Position numbers and translations under genes: made by a program
Shown here: positions 17,384-36,369 of the stretch, piece by piece
How positions within the stretch are numbered: the first letter of the stretch is position 1
Layout: each line of letters opens with the position of its first letter
Source: Lota lota
Lineage: Eukaryota > Chordata > Actinopteri > Gadiformes > Lotidae
DNA length: 64,000 bases
Direction of reading: 5' to 3'
Assembly (NCBI GenBank): GCA_026745465.1
Contig: JACYXH010000477.1
Coordinates: 119,501-183,500 of the forward strand
The notes under the pieces: model-generated
What the model saw: the letters and a program-made list of their open reading frames with translations, nothing else
What the model was told of the DNA's origin: nothing
The model's database searches: none

Positions 17384-19349
17384 ATGGATGCCTTTGATCA
17401 CAGGATTCACATTTCTCCATCTCCACCATCTTCCTCTTTGCTAGGCCTGGGCTATGAGGGTCTCAGGACAGGGAATGATGGGATAGCCATGCATTCCTCT
17501 GTGTCCTTCTTTAGTAAAACAAATGTCCTGGAACAGCCAACAGGCATACCCCAGACAGCCAGGGAGAGACAAGAGAAGTGTGCTGCTGGTAGGTAAGAAT
17601 CAAATACACAACCACTGTCTTTTTTTCTAAAAGCGGTAGGCCCACTGGATATTTTTTCCTCCAATTGTTGGAAAATAATACCATTTAAGTAGTTATTCAT
17701 GTATTTCTTTATCGTCGCTTGATCGACAATACCATTACAAGTCTATTTCTTCCCACGCAATTATTCCATTGCCGTAAAACTTGAATATGATTATTTCTGT
17801 TTAATAAAACTAGGCGTGAAAATAAGTAGGCCCGAACTAATACATCTCCAACTGCATGACCATTGCTGGTTTTATTTATTTATTGCTAGCCTCCATTTGC
17901 GTGTCCTGAAACCAGACACCCTCAAGTATGCTGCACAGTGGTTCGCTCTGCAGGCCAAAGCGTAACGTGGCCTGTGGCTGATGCGGGACAGGTCAACCGA
18001 CCAGTAACATCACATGATGTTGAGCAAAATGCACCTCAGCGTATTTACCGCCACCACCAACAAAAACACTTAGTAGGCCTAAACCGTGTAGTGTGAACGT
18101 ATGGCTTAGGGCCATGCCTACCCCGGTCTTCCTCCTCCTACATCTGACATTCATTTGCTGTGCGTCCATGCATGACTTCAGTTCGTGGGCCGGGAATGTC
18201 GGGCGTTGGGAGGAGACGTGCTGTCATGTGATCAGCGAGAGCTTGAGGACTTAATGTCATTATTATAAACCGTTGGGGCAGTCATGGGGGCCTAGCGCAC
18301 TGTAAACATAAGAAGGGATCGTTTACGAATAGAAGTTGTCCCATCAACTTCAATGCTTTTGGGATTTCCATTTCTGTTCCCGGTTTTTGTTTACGTCAGC
18401 GTCCGCATTCCTGAATCCGTAGCAGCAGTGATTTTAAACAAGTGCGTCGTCTCTGTGGAATATGATCGGTATCGCAAAGTAAACTTATGTAAACATAAAT
18501 GTAATCGGGGAAAAGAAAATCTCTTTGGACCTCTGCTATATTGTTTATAAGCAGGAAGAGTGGAGTCTATTGCTATCCTGAACACTAGGGTAAGGGCATG
18601 GCGGATGCAGTGGTAATTCTGTATGGAAAATTGTTTATCAAGATGAGTCTGTTTGTATTTGGTTCATACATCATCTTTTTGATGAATTTGTTAACGTTAA
18701 TGCTAGTCTTGAAGTCAATAAAGTTACGGGCATACATTACATGGTGATAGGGAATAGTATTGCATGGACAAACAATGTATTGGCCAGAAACCCTGTTTTA
18801 AGGTGATGAGTTGGCTATAGTACTGAAGCACCTTTTCATTTACTGTCAGTAGCCGATATAACTTCATGTAGTCAACCTTCAGTATAAAACTTGATTTACT
18901 ATAATCACTATTGTATATCAACTCCTAAAACCCACTTATGGTCTCCTTTATTTCCAAGCTGTCTTAAAACGAACATAATATTAATCAACATCAACATATA
19001 ATCAATACAGTTATGAAACTGTATTGATTATTATGATTACGACTATGAATGTCTTGTTCCAGATTGGTTCATTTAGATCCGGACCCAGAGCCAGATTTCT
19101 GTTTTCAGATTTCTGTTTCTTCTGGCAGCAGACAGATGTCTGGCACAGACCATGAGCGCGTGCTCTCCCGTAGGTCCTCCTTGGAGATCATGGAGAAGGA
19201 AATCCGAGAGAAGGGTTCCGAGATCCTCAGGGAACAGCTGGATGCTGCCAAGAAGGTTCACGCACGCACACACACACATGCACACACACACACACACACA
19301 TACATATATACATACATACATACATACATATACATACATATACATACGT

Positions 19350-19440
<91 letters not shown>

Positions 19441-22400
19441 CATACATACATACATACATACATACATACATACATACATACACACACATTTGACATAACA
19501 TACACAAAACAAGAGGTTTCGATGAAGTTCCATGAATGTCATTTTAAAATGGTGAGTGTCTTTCCCCGATACGTCCGCAGGAGTTGAAGCTAAAGGACAA
19601 GGAGTGTGAGCGTCTGTCGCAGGTCAGGATCCAGCTGGAGGCGGAGCTGGAGGAACTGACCGCCAGTCTGTTTGAGGTGAGCGCTCGCTACCACCTTAGG
19701 GTGCACATTAAGGTGGACAGCTCTGCATGTTTGTTTATCAGAGTTGTAGTCACCAGTGGTGTGCAGTTTTGATTTCCAACATGTGCTCTTCTGAAAGAGT
19801 CAAAGCTAAACATGGACATGTTTCTGCTCCACAACAGGAAGCCCACAAGATGGTGCGCGAGGCGAATGTAAAACAAGCGACGGCAGAGAAACAGCTCCGG
19901 GAAGCCCAGGGCAAGGTGACAGTCTCCTCTTAAAGTCATTTTATTTCCCCTCATTTGTTGAGTCAGCTACTTTTCCTCAGCCTCTGGTCTCCAAGAACTA
20001 ATTGAACTGTTTATAATCGCTTAAGCAAACCTCTATGATATCTATCTAATGGAAATATTTCATTTTTTGGTTAATCTTTCATGTCTATATTTAACTACAT
20101 GTCTCAGGTCCTGTTTAGCTCAATTGATTGGGCATGGCATTAATTCGTCTTAATTCCAGTGTTACGGGTTCGATTCCCACACTCACGGTATTGTCAGACA
20201 CTTAGGATAAAATATTCCCCCAAATAGCATGCATTGTCTTTGGCTCCTAGATCGACGTTCTTCAGGCCGAAGTGACTGCGCTGAAAACATTGGTTTTGAC
20301 CTCCACGCCCTCCACGCCCAATCGCCAGCTCCATCCACAGTTGCTGTCCCCACAAGCCGGTCAAAAGCACGGCAGGGGCCACTCGCGCAACAAAAGCGCC
20401 AGCGGGATCCTCCAGCTCTCTCCAGAGAAACCAGAAGCTCCCTCTGTGTCCGGGCTGCCAGCCGCTAAAGAGCAGCGAGAGGTACAGCTACAGAGAGGGG
20501 CCGGATAGTCTAGAGACCCTCCTGGTTAGGGTGTTGGCCCCAGCTGAAAAGTTCTGGGTTCAAACCCAGAGTTACTTCGCATTAAAGACCATTTTGTCTT
20601 CTAAAAGATGAAATGGTAGAATACTTCGTTTTCTATTCTTGAAAGAAGGAATCGGGGGGTGAATGTTGCTCCCCCCCCCCCCCCCCCCCCTGCGATTCTG
20701 CCACTTTCGCTACATCAACACTTCCCTATTCCTAGTCTTCAGTTCTGTTTCCAGCCTCTTGTACCTCCTGCCATGTGACAAGGTTGCTTTTCTCCTTTCT
20801 GCTTTACAACACTGTTTCCTTCTTCTCCTTCTCTCACATTTCACTCTCTGCCCCCATCTGCTTTCTCTTTCGCGTTTCAGCCTCTCTCAGTCCTGCCCTA
20901 CTCTCTCTGGTTCTGTGTCTGCTTCCCGGCCCCTTGGCCAAGGGGAACCCACCAGCCCTTCTGGAGCAGGGGGTAGGGGCTTGGGGCCCCTAGCTCTAGC
21001 CAGGTAACGGCGTCCCTTAGACCAGCTCTCTGCCTGCCTACTAATCTTGCAGGATGAACAACTGGCGCATGCGGTAGTTGTCTGCACGCCTCTGTAGTAG
21101 TTGCATAATATCTGTATCTTGAGCCCCTGAGACCCTTAGAGTTTCATGAGTAATGCATTCAGTAGTTGACCACCGCATATATCTTCTGATTCCAGACAGA
21201 CTCCATTCTGTACGCAGAGTTCTTGATGTGGAAAGAGCAGCCTAGTGTGGACCGTGCCTCTGCCTTTCTCAGCCGCATCTACAGAGAAGACATTGGACCC
21301 TGTCTCTCCTTCACGAGATCTGAGGCAAGTATCGTTGGATCGTCAATGGAAACTGCTTTTCTACTTTTAGATGTGTATTTCCCCTTTCACTCCAGCTGCA
21401 CCTCTACTCTACTCGCTCTACTTATTTGGGCAATTCACAGCGTTGCAATGAAGGTCACATTTCTTTGGGGGGGGGTAGTAAGTGACTCCGTGTATACGTT
21501 CTTCTTTCTCAGCTTTCCCAGTCAGTGCAGAGTGCGGTGGAGAGCAACTCTTTGAGCATTGAACCTGTGGCCATGTCTGCCATACCGTTGGTCAAAGCCA
21601 CAGCCGTAGAATGCGGAGGTCACACGTGAGTCAGCCCCAACACACGCCTGCAGTATTCCAGCTACTATTCCTTCTGTTGTTCCTTTATCATCTGGTTCCC
21701 AGTCATCCACAAGTCACCACTCTGTGTACATTTGGAGCACTTGTCACAATCACTGGTATTAAATAAAATCACAAAAGAAACATCTTTTTATTTTCTCCAG
21801 TGGCTTTAGGGCAACAATAGAGACGTAAGTCCTTTCACAAACCAATCACCGCTTGATCTTTTCACTAACAGAAATGCGCATGGTAAATGGGACACTGCCT
21901 ATTAAAGTGACTGGAGGACTTTCAAAAACGTTCTAACTTTGCCCTGATGATTTGGTTGAAAATATCTTGATTCGCTTGAGTTTGCCTAACCTACCTCTAA
22001 CCGTTTCCTCTCAGGGACTAACATTGCATCTTTTGTTTCGTGACCTCTCTCGCCGTTTCCCCCTGAGAATGCCTCCAGCTGAATTCTACATTCATAAAAA
22101 ACAAACCTATGACCAAGTGTTACTGTCACATGAGGGCTGTGACCCCGTGTCCATTGTCTGCCTGCTATTAAATGTACAAGCGGTATTGAATGTATTGCTC
22201 TGGTCCCAGTGGTAGGCCGTGGTTTTCCATAGTTAACCCCAGCATGCTTCTCTTGCCCCCAGAACGTGTGCCTTGAGTGGGATGTCCCAGCTCTGCAGTC
22301 ATCGGCTCAAACTGGGGGACAAGGAGAGCTACTATTACATCTCTCCTTCCAGTCGCGCACGGGTACCTCCTCTCCGCTCTTCTCTAATACTCATGGAGTA

Positions 22401-22954
22401 CAATGCTGCTGAGGGACACTGAGCTTTACGTGACTATGTCCATGTTTCTCCTCCCCCCCCTTTCAGATCACTGCTGTGTGCAATTTCTTCACCTATATTC
22501 GCTATATACAGCAGGGCCTCGTGAGGCACGAGGGTGAGTTTCAAATAAATGAATACTCAAGAAACAATAAAAGTTCTACTTGACCTTTCCAAAAAACCAT
22601 TTATGACTCTCTTGTCATAATAATAATGTTTCAATTTGAACATTTCTTTCACATTTCTATGCATCTTTTTTTGTTGTTGCATATTCTCATTTTAAATGTG
22701 TATAATTGTTGTAACGGTCCTTTTACTTCTGCCACGTTTTCCGTCTGGCACTAATAAAGTACGTCTTATCTTAATCTTGACAGTAGCAGTCACGCCAAGA
22801 CTGAGCTACGCTAATACCAAGTTGTTTCCTGGTTCCTCCTGTCTCTGTTGTCTTGCTCTGCTGCCCAGCTGAACAGATGTTCCGGGAAGTGATGCGTCTT
22901 CGCAGGGAGATGACGGTGGCCAAGTTAGGTTTCTACCTCACCGACCAGGGTTAG
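17384..22954 (+). CDS. rab3il1: Rab3A-interacting-protein-like 1 (GRAB), Sec2-type Rab GEF
   Basis: Guanine nucleotide exchange factor of the Rabin/Sec2 family, acting on Rab8/Rab3-type GTPases in vesicle traffic. Exons: 17384-17592, 19063-19255, 19581-19676, 19838-19915, 20251-20481, 21196-21324, 21513-21625, 22263-22362, 22467-22533, 22869-22954; frame is continuous for 433 residues (human RAB3IL1 382, RAB3IP 476). I chose the ATG at 17384 because the exon gives [20 protein letters not shown], which resembles the RAB3IP N-terminus, and its phase fits the next exon. The Sec2 coiled-coil GEF domain spans roughly residues 105-190 ([32 protein letters not shown]). The C-terminal half has [19 protein letters not shown]. 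The intron 21325-21512 starts with GC, not GT. Confidence 0.95.
19259..19490. repeat. Compound (CA)n/(TACA)n microsatellite in a rab3il1 intron
   Basis: Runs of CA and TACA/TATACA begin within about 5 bp of the weak donor GTTCAC of exon 19063-19255 and fill most of the 325-bp intron. Confidence 0.95.
20106..20190 (+). repeat. tRNA-derived SINE head in a rab3il1 intron
   Basis: An A-box-like TAGCTCAATTGATTGGGC and a B-box GGGTTCGATTCCC are spaced as in a tRNA-derived pol III promoter. No cloverleaf fit was apparent, so it is a SINE 5' region rather than a working tRNA gene. Confidence 0.7.
20497..20580 (+). repeat. Second tRNA-derived SINE-like fragment in a rab3il1 intron
   Basis: A GGCCGGATAGTCTAGAGACC start and a B-box-like GGGTTCAAACCC resemble another tRNA-derived SINE class. 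It lies just after the exon ending at 20481. The sequence is degenerate. Confidence 0.55.
20671..20690. repeat. Poly-C tract
   Basis: About 20 consecutive C in a rab3il1 intron. Length calls in such tracts are unreliable. Confidence 0.85.
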
Positions 22955-23556
22955 GGGACTGGAGCTGGCAAGTCAACACAAGCATGCAGCACGGCCAAAG
23001 AAAGACTACGCTCACAGAGGACATGCTGATACTGAAGTCTAGGTTCAGCACAGTAGATGATTAATTATGGTAGTGTGAAGGTTATTGCTTTGCATTTGCG
23101 TCACCTAACGAGGGAAGCAGAGAATGGTTTTGGGTCACTTCTGGCACGACGGATTGGAACCAGAAGCACAGTTTGAAGACAGTTTTATGCCGCCCAATAG
23201 TAGCATGAATATGCTAAATATTTTGCTACATTACACAGATATGCTAGTGTGATTGATTTGCTCTGCAAAGTGTCCGTTTGGCATTTGTTGGGTTTTGTGA
23301 TTAGCCAAATTTGAACTTCCATCATACATCGCTACTTAGGCGAATGCCATGTATCTGGATTGTTAATATATTTGACAACCCAGTAATGAAAACATGAAAT
23401 ATTTAGGATATCTTTCACTTAAATGTTTTACCACTGTAGTAGCACTAATTGTTATGGTCTGTAGAATCACTACTGAATTAGGAGTATCTTCCTTGGTCCA
23501 CAAATCACCCTCCATTTTGTCTGTAAGAGATCAGACCCCTGTGAATGGGATATAAT

Positions 23557-23841
23557 AATAAACAGATTTTATTTGCATGTTTGTTGTAAGAAGCAGATTC
23601 ATAACTCATGTAATCAATTAAATATTTCAGATGAAGGATCGCATTCTATGCTCACAAATGAGAAAACATTTATTTGTAGTGTTCATGTGTTACCGTTTAC
23701 CTTTTTTAATATTGCAATACGCACAACCATTTGCAATGATAGTTTAGTACTTTCAGAAACGATGCATGCATACAAGCCATACAGTACTATACAGTTTGTG
23801 CATGAGCACAGTGAATAGCCATCACATACAGTCCCAATAAA
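23557..23841 (+). terminator. Two candidate poly(A) signals of rab3il1
   Basis: AATAAA occurs at 23557-23562 and again at 23836-23841 on the sense strand, 600-890 bp after the stop. Alternative 3' ends are possible. Confidence 0.55.
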
Positions 23842-24066
23842 TCATTTCTGTGTCCATTTGATCAATTCCCGGTATAGGTGTTTTTCAAGGTAAAACTGAA
23901 GTGCAATAATCCTTATTATGCAAGACTTTCAAGTGCGTTATCTCAGTGAGTACTGAGTAGATGTGTATGTTTTTGCTTTCAATTGTGTATAGCCAGTAAA
24001 GACAACTATGAAAACTAGACTACTAAGACTACGTCATTTGCAGTGCGCTGGAAGATTGCTCAATAG

Positions 24067-24072
24067 TTTATT
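24067..24072 (-). terminator. Candidate poly(A) signal of the tpo gene
   Basis: TTTATT on plus reads AATAAA on the tpo strand, about 600 bp beyond its stop codon. Confidence 0.5.
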
Positions 24073-24250
24073 TGTAAGTATAAATTGGTACAGGCCTAGC
24101 AATCTAGTAACAGTGACTCTGGGTCCTGCACCAAGAGAGAAAGCTGAACCAGATTTGACCTCGGGCGGTTTCCTTTTGCCATGAGAATTTAGGTCATCAC
24201 CATACCTTAATTAGAATGTTTTTTTTTACTTTACCTCCCACACGGTAAAG

Positions 24251-24277
24251 AGTTAGGCAACCCATGGTTGCCTAACT
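24251..24277. repeat. Short near-palindrome, 12-bp arms, 3-nt spacer
   Basis: AGTTAGGCAACC, CAT, then the exact reverse complement of the first arm. It would form a stable stem-loop in the tpo 3' untranslated region. Confidence 0.85.
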
Positions 24278-24675
24278 GGTTTCGGGTGGGAACAATATCA
24301 CAATGACCTTCTGATACTGACTCATAGATTATATAAAATATGTGGTTTCTGCACGGACTCCTCCTAGGCAGTTGTTGCAGCCAATAGTATCACAGTATTT
24401 AGCCACTGACAATGACATGGCATGTCACCAGAGGAACAGCCATGATGTCACACCCTGTGACGTATTGCTATTTAGAAACGGTTAACAAATCCAACATAGC
24501 AATGCTGATGGACATGGCGTGAATGGGTTGAGGTGTGTTTCACTATGGCTTTTTTTAAATTAACCTCACGCGTCAAACCAACACTGAAGTCAATCCCTAT
24601 AGCTCTGGGTAAATAAGAACATCAAATACAAAGATAATTACTGTCATACATTTTGTAATGAGACATGGGTGTGGA

Positions 24676-31516
<6,841 letters not shown>

Positions 31517-31543
31517 GAGTGCTGTGAACATTAAGCTGAGACT

Positions 31544-31558
31544 CTACACCATGGACAT
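31544..31558 (-). promoter_or_regulatory. Candidate mini-uORF upstream of the tpo start
   Basis: On the tpo strand ATG TCC ATG GTG TAG lies about 27 bp upstream of the predicted start codon. It would be a four-codon upstream ORF if the transcript begins further 5'. The transcription start is not known. Confidence 0.4.
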
Positions 31559-33218
31559 GAGATCCAAAATGTGCATCCCTTTGAAACACAGTAATATGTC
31601 CTGAAATGTAATAATACTAAAATCCTTCCACTATCCTGCGAATGTACTGGTCTCCCCTGTAAGAGCTGCTAATGGGTCTGGAAGCAGGCAGGTGTTGTGA
31701 TTCAGTATTTGCTCAGGTGCGAGCAACTTTTATACACAGGCGATGCGGCCAACAGGTATGTGCAGAATCCCTTATCTCTCCCAGCTGACAGCCATTCCAC
31801 ATCAAACACTGGCTGCACTGCCCCGAACCAATAACCTTTCAAATCAAATCTGTACCTCAGCCTCTCGCTCATGTTGAAACCCATCTGTCACAGTCTCACC
31901 CTTTCCAGTCTATTCATCATAGTCCATCTGCCTTCAGATAGGATCAAATATTTTACCTCAAACGTAATCAACCAATCAGAAGAGGACAAAGCAAAGCAGC
32001 AATTTTGCGTGATTTGGAAAAGGGGACAAAAACAAAACATTTCAATTGAAACAAGATGCTTAAAAAATATTACTGTATTAAATCTGTATTAGCATTTGAG
32101 AGAATGTCTCAATGCAGGGATTCATTCATGTCATAATTCATGAAGGAGCCTAAATACACAACACATCTTTTCATTTAATAACTGATTCGTCAACATCATT
32201 ACTACATGCCAACATTTTCAATCTGATGGTACCAAAGCCTGAGTTTCCAATGACACAAACAGGTGTTATGGATGGGATGGGAAGGAGGTGTGTGTGTGTG
32301 TGTGTGTGCGGGGGGGGGGGAGGGATAGGGATAGGAGACGAGAGAAGAGGGATTAGGGGAATTCTTGGAGAACTAGTCTCAGTCTCAAAACAAAAGATTA
32401 AAGACATTCATTATTGGATAGTATTGGGACCATAACTGAACGTGAACTATAGACGAAACCCACTCAGACAAGCCTGAGTCCAGCGCTTCAAAACAAAGTC
32501 ACATGTACTTATACGCGATCTCCTTCCCCCTTTGATGAGTCCAGGTGTGCGATATCATCAGCTCTTAGTCATCCATCGCATGTCGTTACGGTTTTATTAA
32601 CGCTGTCTCCGTTGTTGACCCACCGTCTGATCACGGGGGTCCGTGCACATCTAGAAGAAAAACCGTTTTTTCTAAAGGGCCTGACGAATATCAATGGCCT
32701 GAGAGTATCCCGTCTCCACCAATATAAACAGAATGCAGGCCTACACGAAGTGAGCGCCCGAGCAATCTTCTTCCTCGGTCCAGTATGTTTTGACGACAGC
32801 TATAACCTTTAGTTCACCCAACAACAAGATACAAATAGGATTTGCAAACTTTATTAAGATAAATATGAATAGGTCATAACATGTTGGCCCAGTCTTCACT
32901 TAATACATTCAATTATTATCTTTATTAATTTGGTCATTTGAGAAATGTATAAATAAAAACAAAATAAAAAGTGCCACATTCTTCATGAATTCATATTAAA
33001 GGCGTCACAACAAGCATTAGCCTGAAGGAATTATCAGCATGTTATACACTCTTGAACAAATAAAAGATGTAAGATGAACAATAATACTATAATAATAATT
33101 AATATAATAATAATAATAAAAGCATGTATATTATATCAATACAGTTTGATTAGCACTTGTTCATGCTGATATTATGAGGTTAGGTCACAGTTATAACAGC
33201 AGTTAGGTAAATAGCTAC

Positions 33219-33242
33219 TCCCCCCCCCCCCCCCCCCCCCCC
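33219..33242. repeat. Poly-C tract
   Basis: Over 20 consecutive C, about 75 bp downstream of the hps5 stop in its presumed 3' untranslated region. Confidence 0.85.
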
Positions 33243-33315
33243 AGCTACCATGATGCATGCACTAGCTTAGCTAGGGGCGGGGATTCAGATCCTTAGAACA
33301 CAGCGGTGGACTGAG

Positions 33316-36300
33316 TTAAGCATGTTGAGACCACAGGAAGCGATCACACCGCTCCAGCATGGTCTGGATTGTGGCTCTGAAACACAAACAAAACAAAGAA
33401 AAGTCATTAGGACTTTCAGGGGATTCACAAGCCAATAATCTCAAATCAACAAAATCCGAATGTCTTTTTCTCGGGTTTGTGCCCTTGCCTGAGCCATCAC
33501 ACACCATCACATTCAGAGTACAACCTTGGCTTGTCAGAATGAAAAACGGCGGTTCTCGAGATTCTTCTGCTTTGAGACGGGTTGTCAACCAGTCCGCCCT
33601 ACCTCTGTCTCTTCTCCGCTACTCGCAGCAGCTCGCACACCAGCGACGAGTGGGGGCTGAGGACCAGGGGGAGGCCGCACTCCTCCAGGATCTCCAGTGC
33701 CCGGTCGGGCCCCACGGTCCGGGCCAGCCTCAGAGTCAGGTTTTCTGGGGTCACCTGGCGTCGGCGATCCTCGGCCGACCCGTTGACCGGCTCGGCGGTG
33801 CCGTTGGCGGTGGCGGTGATGGTGGCGGGCTCCGGCTCATGGCTGCACTGCTGAGACAGCTGGATGAGGACCTTCCACTCCTGGACGGTCTGCGGTACCG
33901 CTGAGGAGAGAGACACACGGGCCTTTTACAGTTTTAGGAGGCATCTTGCTCAAGGACGCTCGAAAAAGGTAGGCGGAGGAGGGCATTGCGGATGTAGCCC
34001 AGAAGCTAAGCCGCCAGACTGTAGCCCTTATTCACGCACTATAAATCATGTGTCGTCACCATCATCAGACTTGTTGTATTTGCACTCGAAATTGGTTTCA
34101 CATGATTCAATCAAGCAATCTAAACCTTTTCATTACTTAGGGATAAAGACACGTTGAGAAGTGACACAGTGCTCATTTTCAAGTTACCAGCGCCCACTTA
34201 AAACGGAGAATCGCGCTTCTGTTGTGTCTCTTCCCTTGAATAAATAAAAAGGTTTTGATTGCTTGATTGAATCGTGTGAAACTGATTACGGAAGTCCATT
34301 GTTAGACCTTGTGACTCTTCGAGCAGGCTCATGTCATCCAGCCTGCAGATGGTGGAGAAAGCCTCGGTGCGACGATGCAGCTCACAGCACAAGTACAGGT
34401 AGCCAGTCCAGTATCTACAGAGGGCCACAACGTAGCAGAAGGTCATACACACTTTGTACTCACATAGACACTACTGCTGGAAACATAGATGCAAATTTTT
34501 TTTTATCAAATAAGAGGTCAGCTACAGAACAGCACCCATTGTTGGTTGTCAGTTCAGTCCATCGTTACTATGATTATCGTTTTTATCCAACACTCTTAAA
34601 TGTTTGTGGTACCCCTGGCTCCGACAGGTCTCGGCCATTTTCTCCTTGGAGGACAGGTCAGCAGGAAGCCGTATGAGCAGAGAAAGGAGACGGCCATAGC
34701 CCCAACTGAAGAAATGGGAATGCCACCTAGAATAGAAGATGAACATTGACGTTACGTTTGGAATAGGGTTATTAAAATGGAACCGCATAACAACAATGGA
34801 TCGTTGGGTAAACGACGGACACCTGGGTTGGCCGTCAGCAGTTAGGGTGTCGCAGGGTTGAGGGGCATCATGGGAAAGCCCGAGCTCCAGCCAATCCTGC
34901 CTCAGAGATTCTGATTGGAGGAGGGATCCCAAAAAGGATAATCTACAACAAAAAAAAGTATGAAGAATAACACAGACATATGATAGTATTTATAAATTCA
35001 AAAAAGTAACAAAGCTTGTAAAGATCACAAAACACAACCAAAAATAAGGCAGGTTTTAAAGAGGGAAGGGCAATGGAACTTCAAAATACAAGCGCAGCAC
35101 CTTTGTTCCTCCGCGCGCGACTGCACCAGATTATCCAGGTAGGCCAGGAAGTGAGGCGGCTGGGCCATGACCGTGACATCAGCGGGCGTCACCGTGGGGT
35201 AGAACTGCGACAAGGAGCGAACCGCCGCCTCGCCGTGCTTGTCATACAACCTAGACAGAAGGGGACAGGATAAAGTAGCGATGGCTGGCGGGTTCAAATC
35301 CCTGCCGGAAGGTTCCGGATTGCAACTCCCAAGCCCCATGTCTAGCGACTACCATTCTGGAGATCTGCTTCTTAACGACGTGTCTCTGAGTAATACTATT
35401 AAGTTCAACTCCATTATACATGTTCATCACATTCATCATCAAGACCTGAAATAACAGGCAGGGACGCACGGCAGGGGGCGGGCGTGAGGGGTGGGGTGGG
35501 GTGGGGGGGGGGGGGGGTGCAGGGCAGGGGACAGACCTGTGTGAGTGAGCCAGGAGCTCGGGGGCAGACCAGGGCTGCAGCTCCCGCAGGCCTCGCAGTG
35601 ACTTCAGCAAGTCCCCTTTCTGGATCACCTCCACCACCTTACTGGAGCGAGTCAGCTCTGTTGAGGGAGAGAAAGACATCGTTTGTCTTCTTGTTCTGTC
35701 CACTAACCGCAGCACTACAAAAAGGTGTGGGTGAGCAGCCAGCGTTCTTCTTCTAACCCCACACGGCCTCGATGAAGGAGCTGTGCATCTCCGGCCGCTC
35801 CTTGTAGCAGAGCAGACACATGCGCCTCACGCGCTCCGTGTCCAGCAGGAAGAAGTAGCGCCGCAGGAAGCCGGCGACGCCCAGGGTTCTCCGCTCCTCC
35901 GCCTGCCCCCTGAAGCAGCTCAGCTCCAGGTACAAGGTGGCCAGCGGGGTGAGATCTCCCAGCAGGTCCGAGGGCAGGGGCGTGGGGGACGCCACTCGGA
36001 CGGGCTCCACTGGGACGGGCTCCACTGGGACGGGCTCCACTGGGACGGGCTCCACTGGGACGGGCTCCACTGGGACGGGCTCCACTAGGACGGGCTCCAC
36101 TAGGACGGGCTCCACTGCGACGGGCTCCACTGCGACGGGCTCCGGGGTGCCGTGGCAGCGGTCCTCACCCTCTCCCGCATTCTCCTCCTCCTCCTCCTCC
36201 TCCTCCTCCTCCTCCTCGGTGGACTCGGGCTCCACGCCGTCGCCCTGGTGCTCCTTCTCAGGAAGTCGCGGGTGCTCGCCTGCAACATGCCCGGTGGGTT

Positions 36301-36332
36301 CCCCTGAGGAGGCGCACAGAGACTCCTGCTGC

Positions 36333-36369
<37 letters not shown>

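Larger units (their letters stand above)
22955..24675. other. 3' untranslated regions of convergent rab3il1 and tpo
   Basis: No coding exon is seen. The AT-rich sequence contains the poly(A) signals of both genes, separated by about 230 bp, and a 12-bp-arm palindrome at 24251-24277 inside the presumed tpo 3' untranslated region. Confidence 0.55.
31517..33315. other. Intergenic region between tpo (5') and hps5 (3')
   Basis: No gene is recognised. It contains a (TG)n/G-run near 32289-32320, AT-rich low-complexity DNA at 33080-33130 and a C-run of about 23 at 33219-33242. The tpo promoter should be near 31560-31900. TTTATT at 32850-32855 is a candidate hps5 poly(A) signal on the minus strand. 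Confidence 0.5.

Noticed and set aside
20106-20190. Functional tRNA gene
   Set aside because: A- and B-boxes are present, but the arms do not form a cloverleaf and the context is a SINE in an intron.
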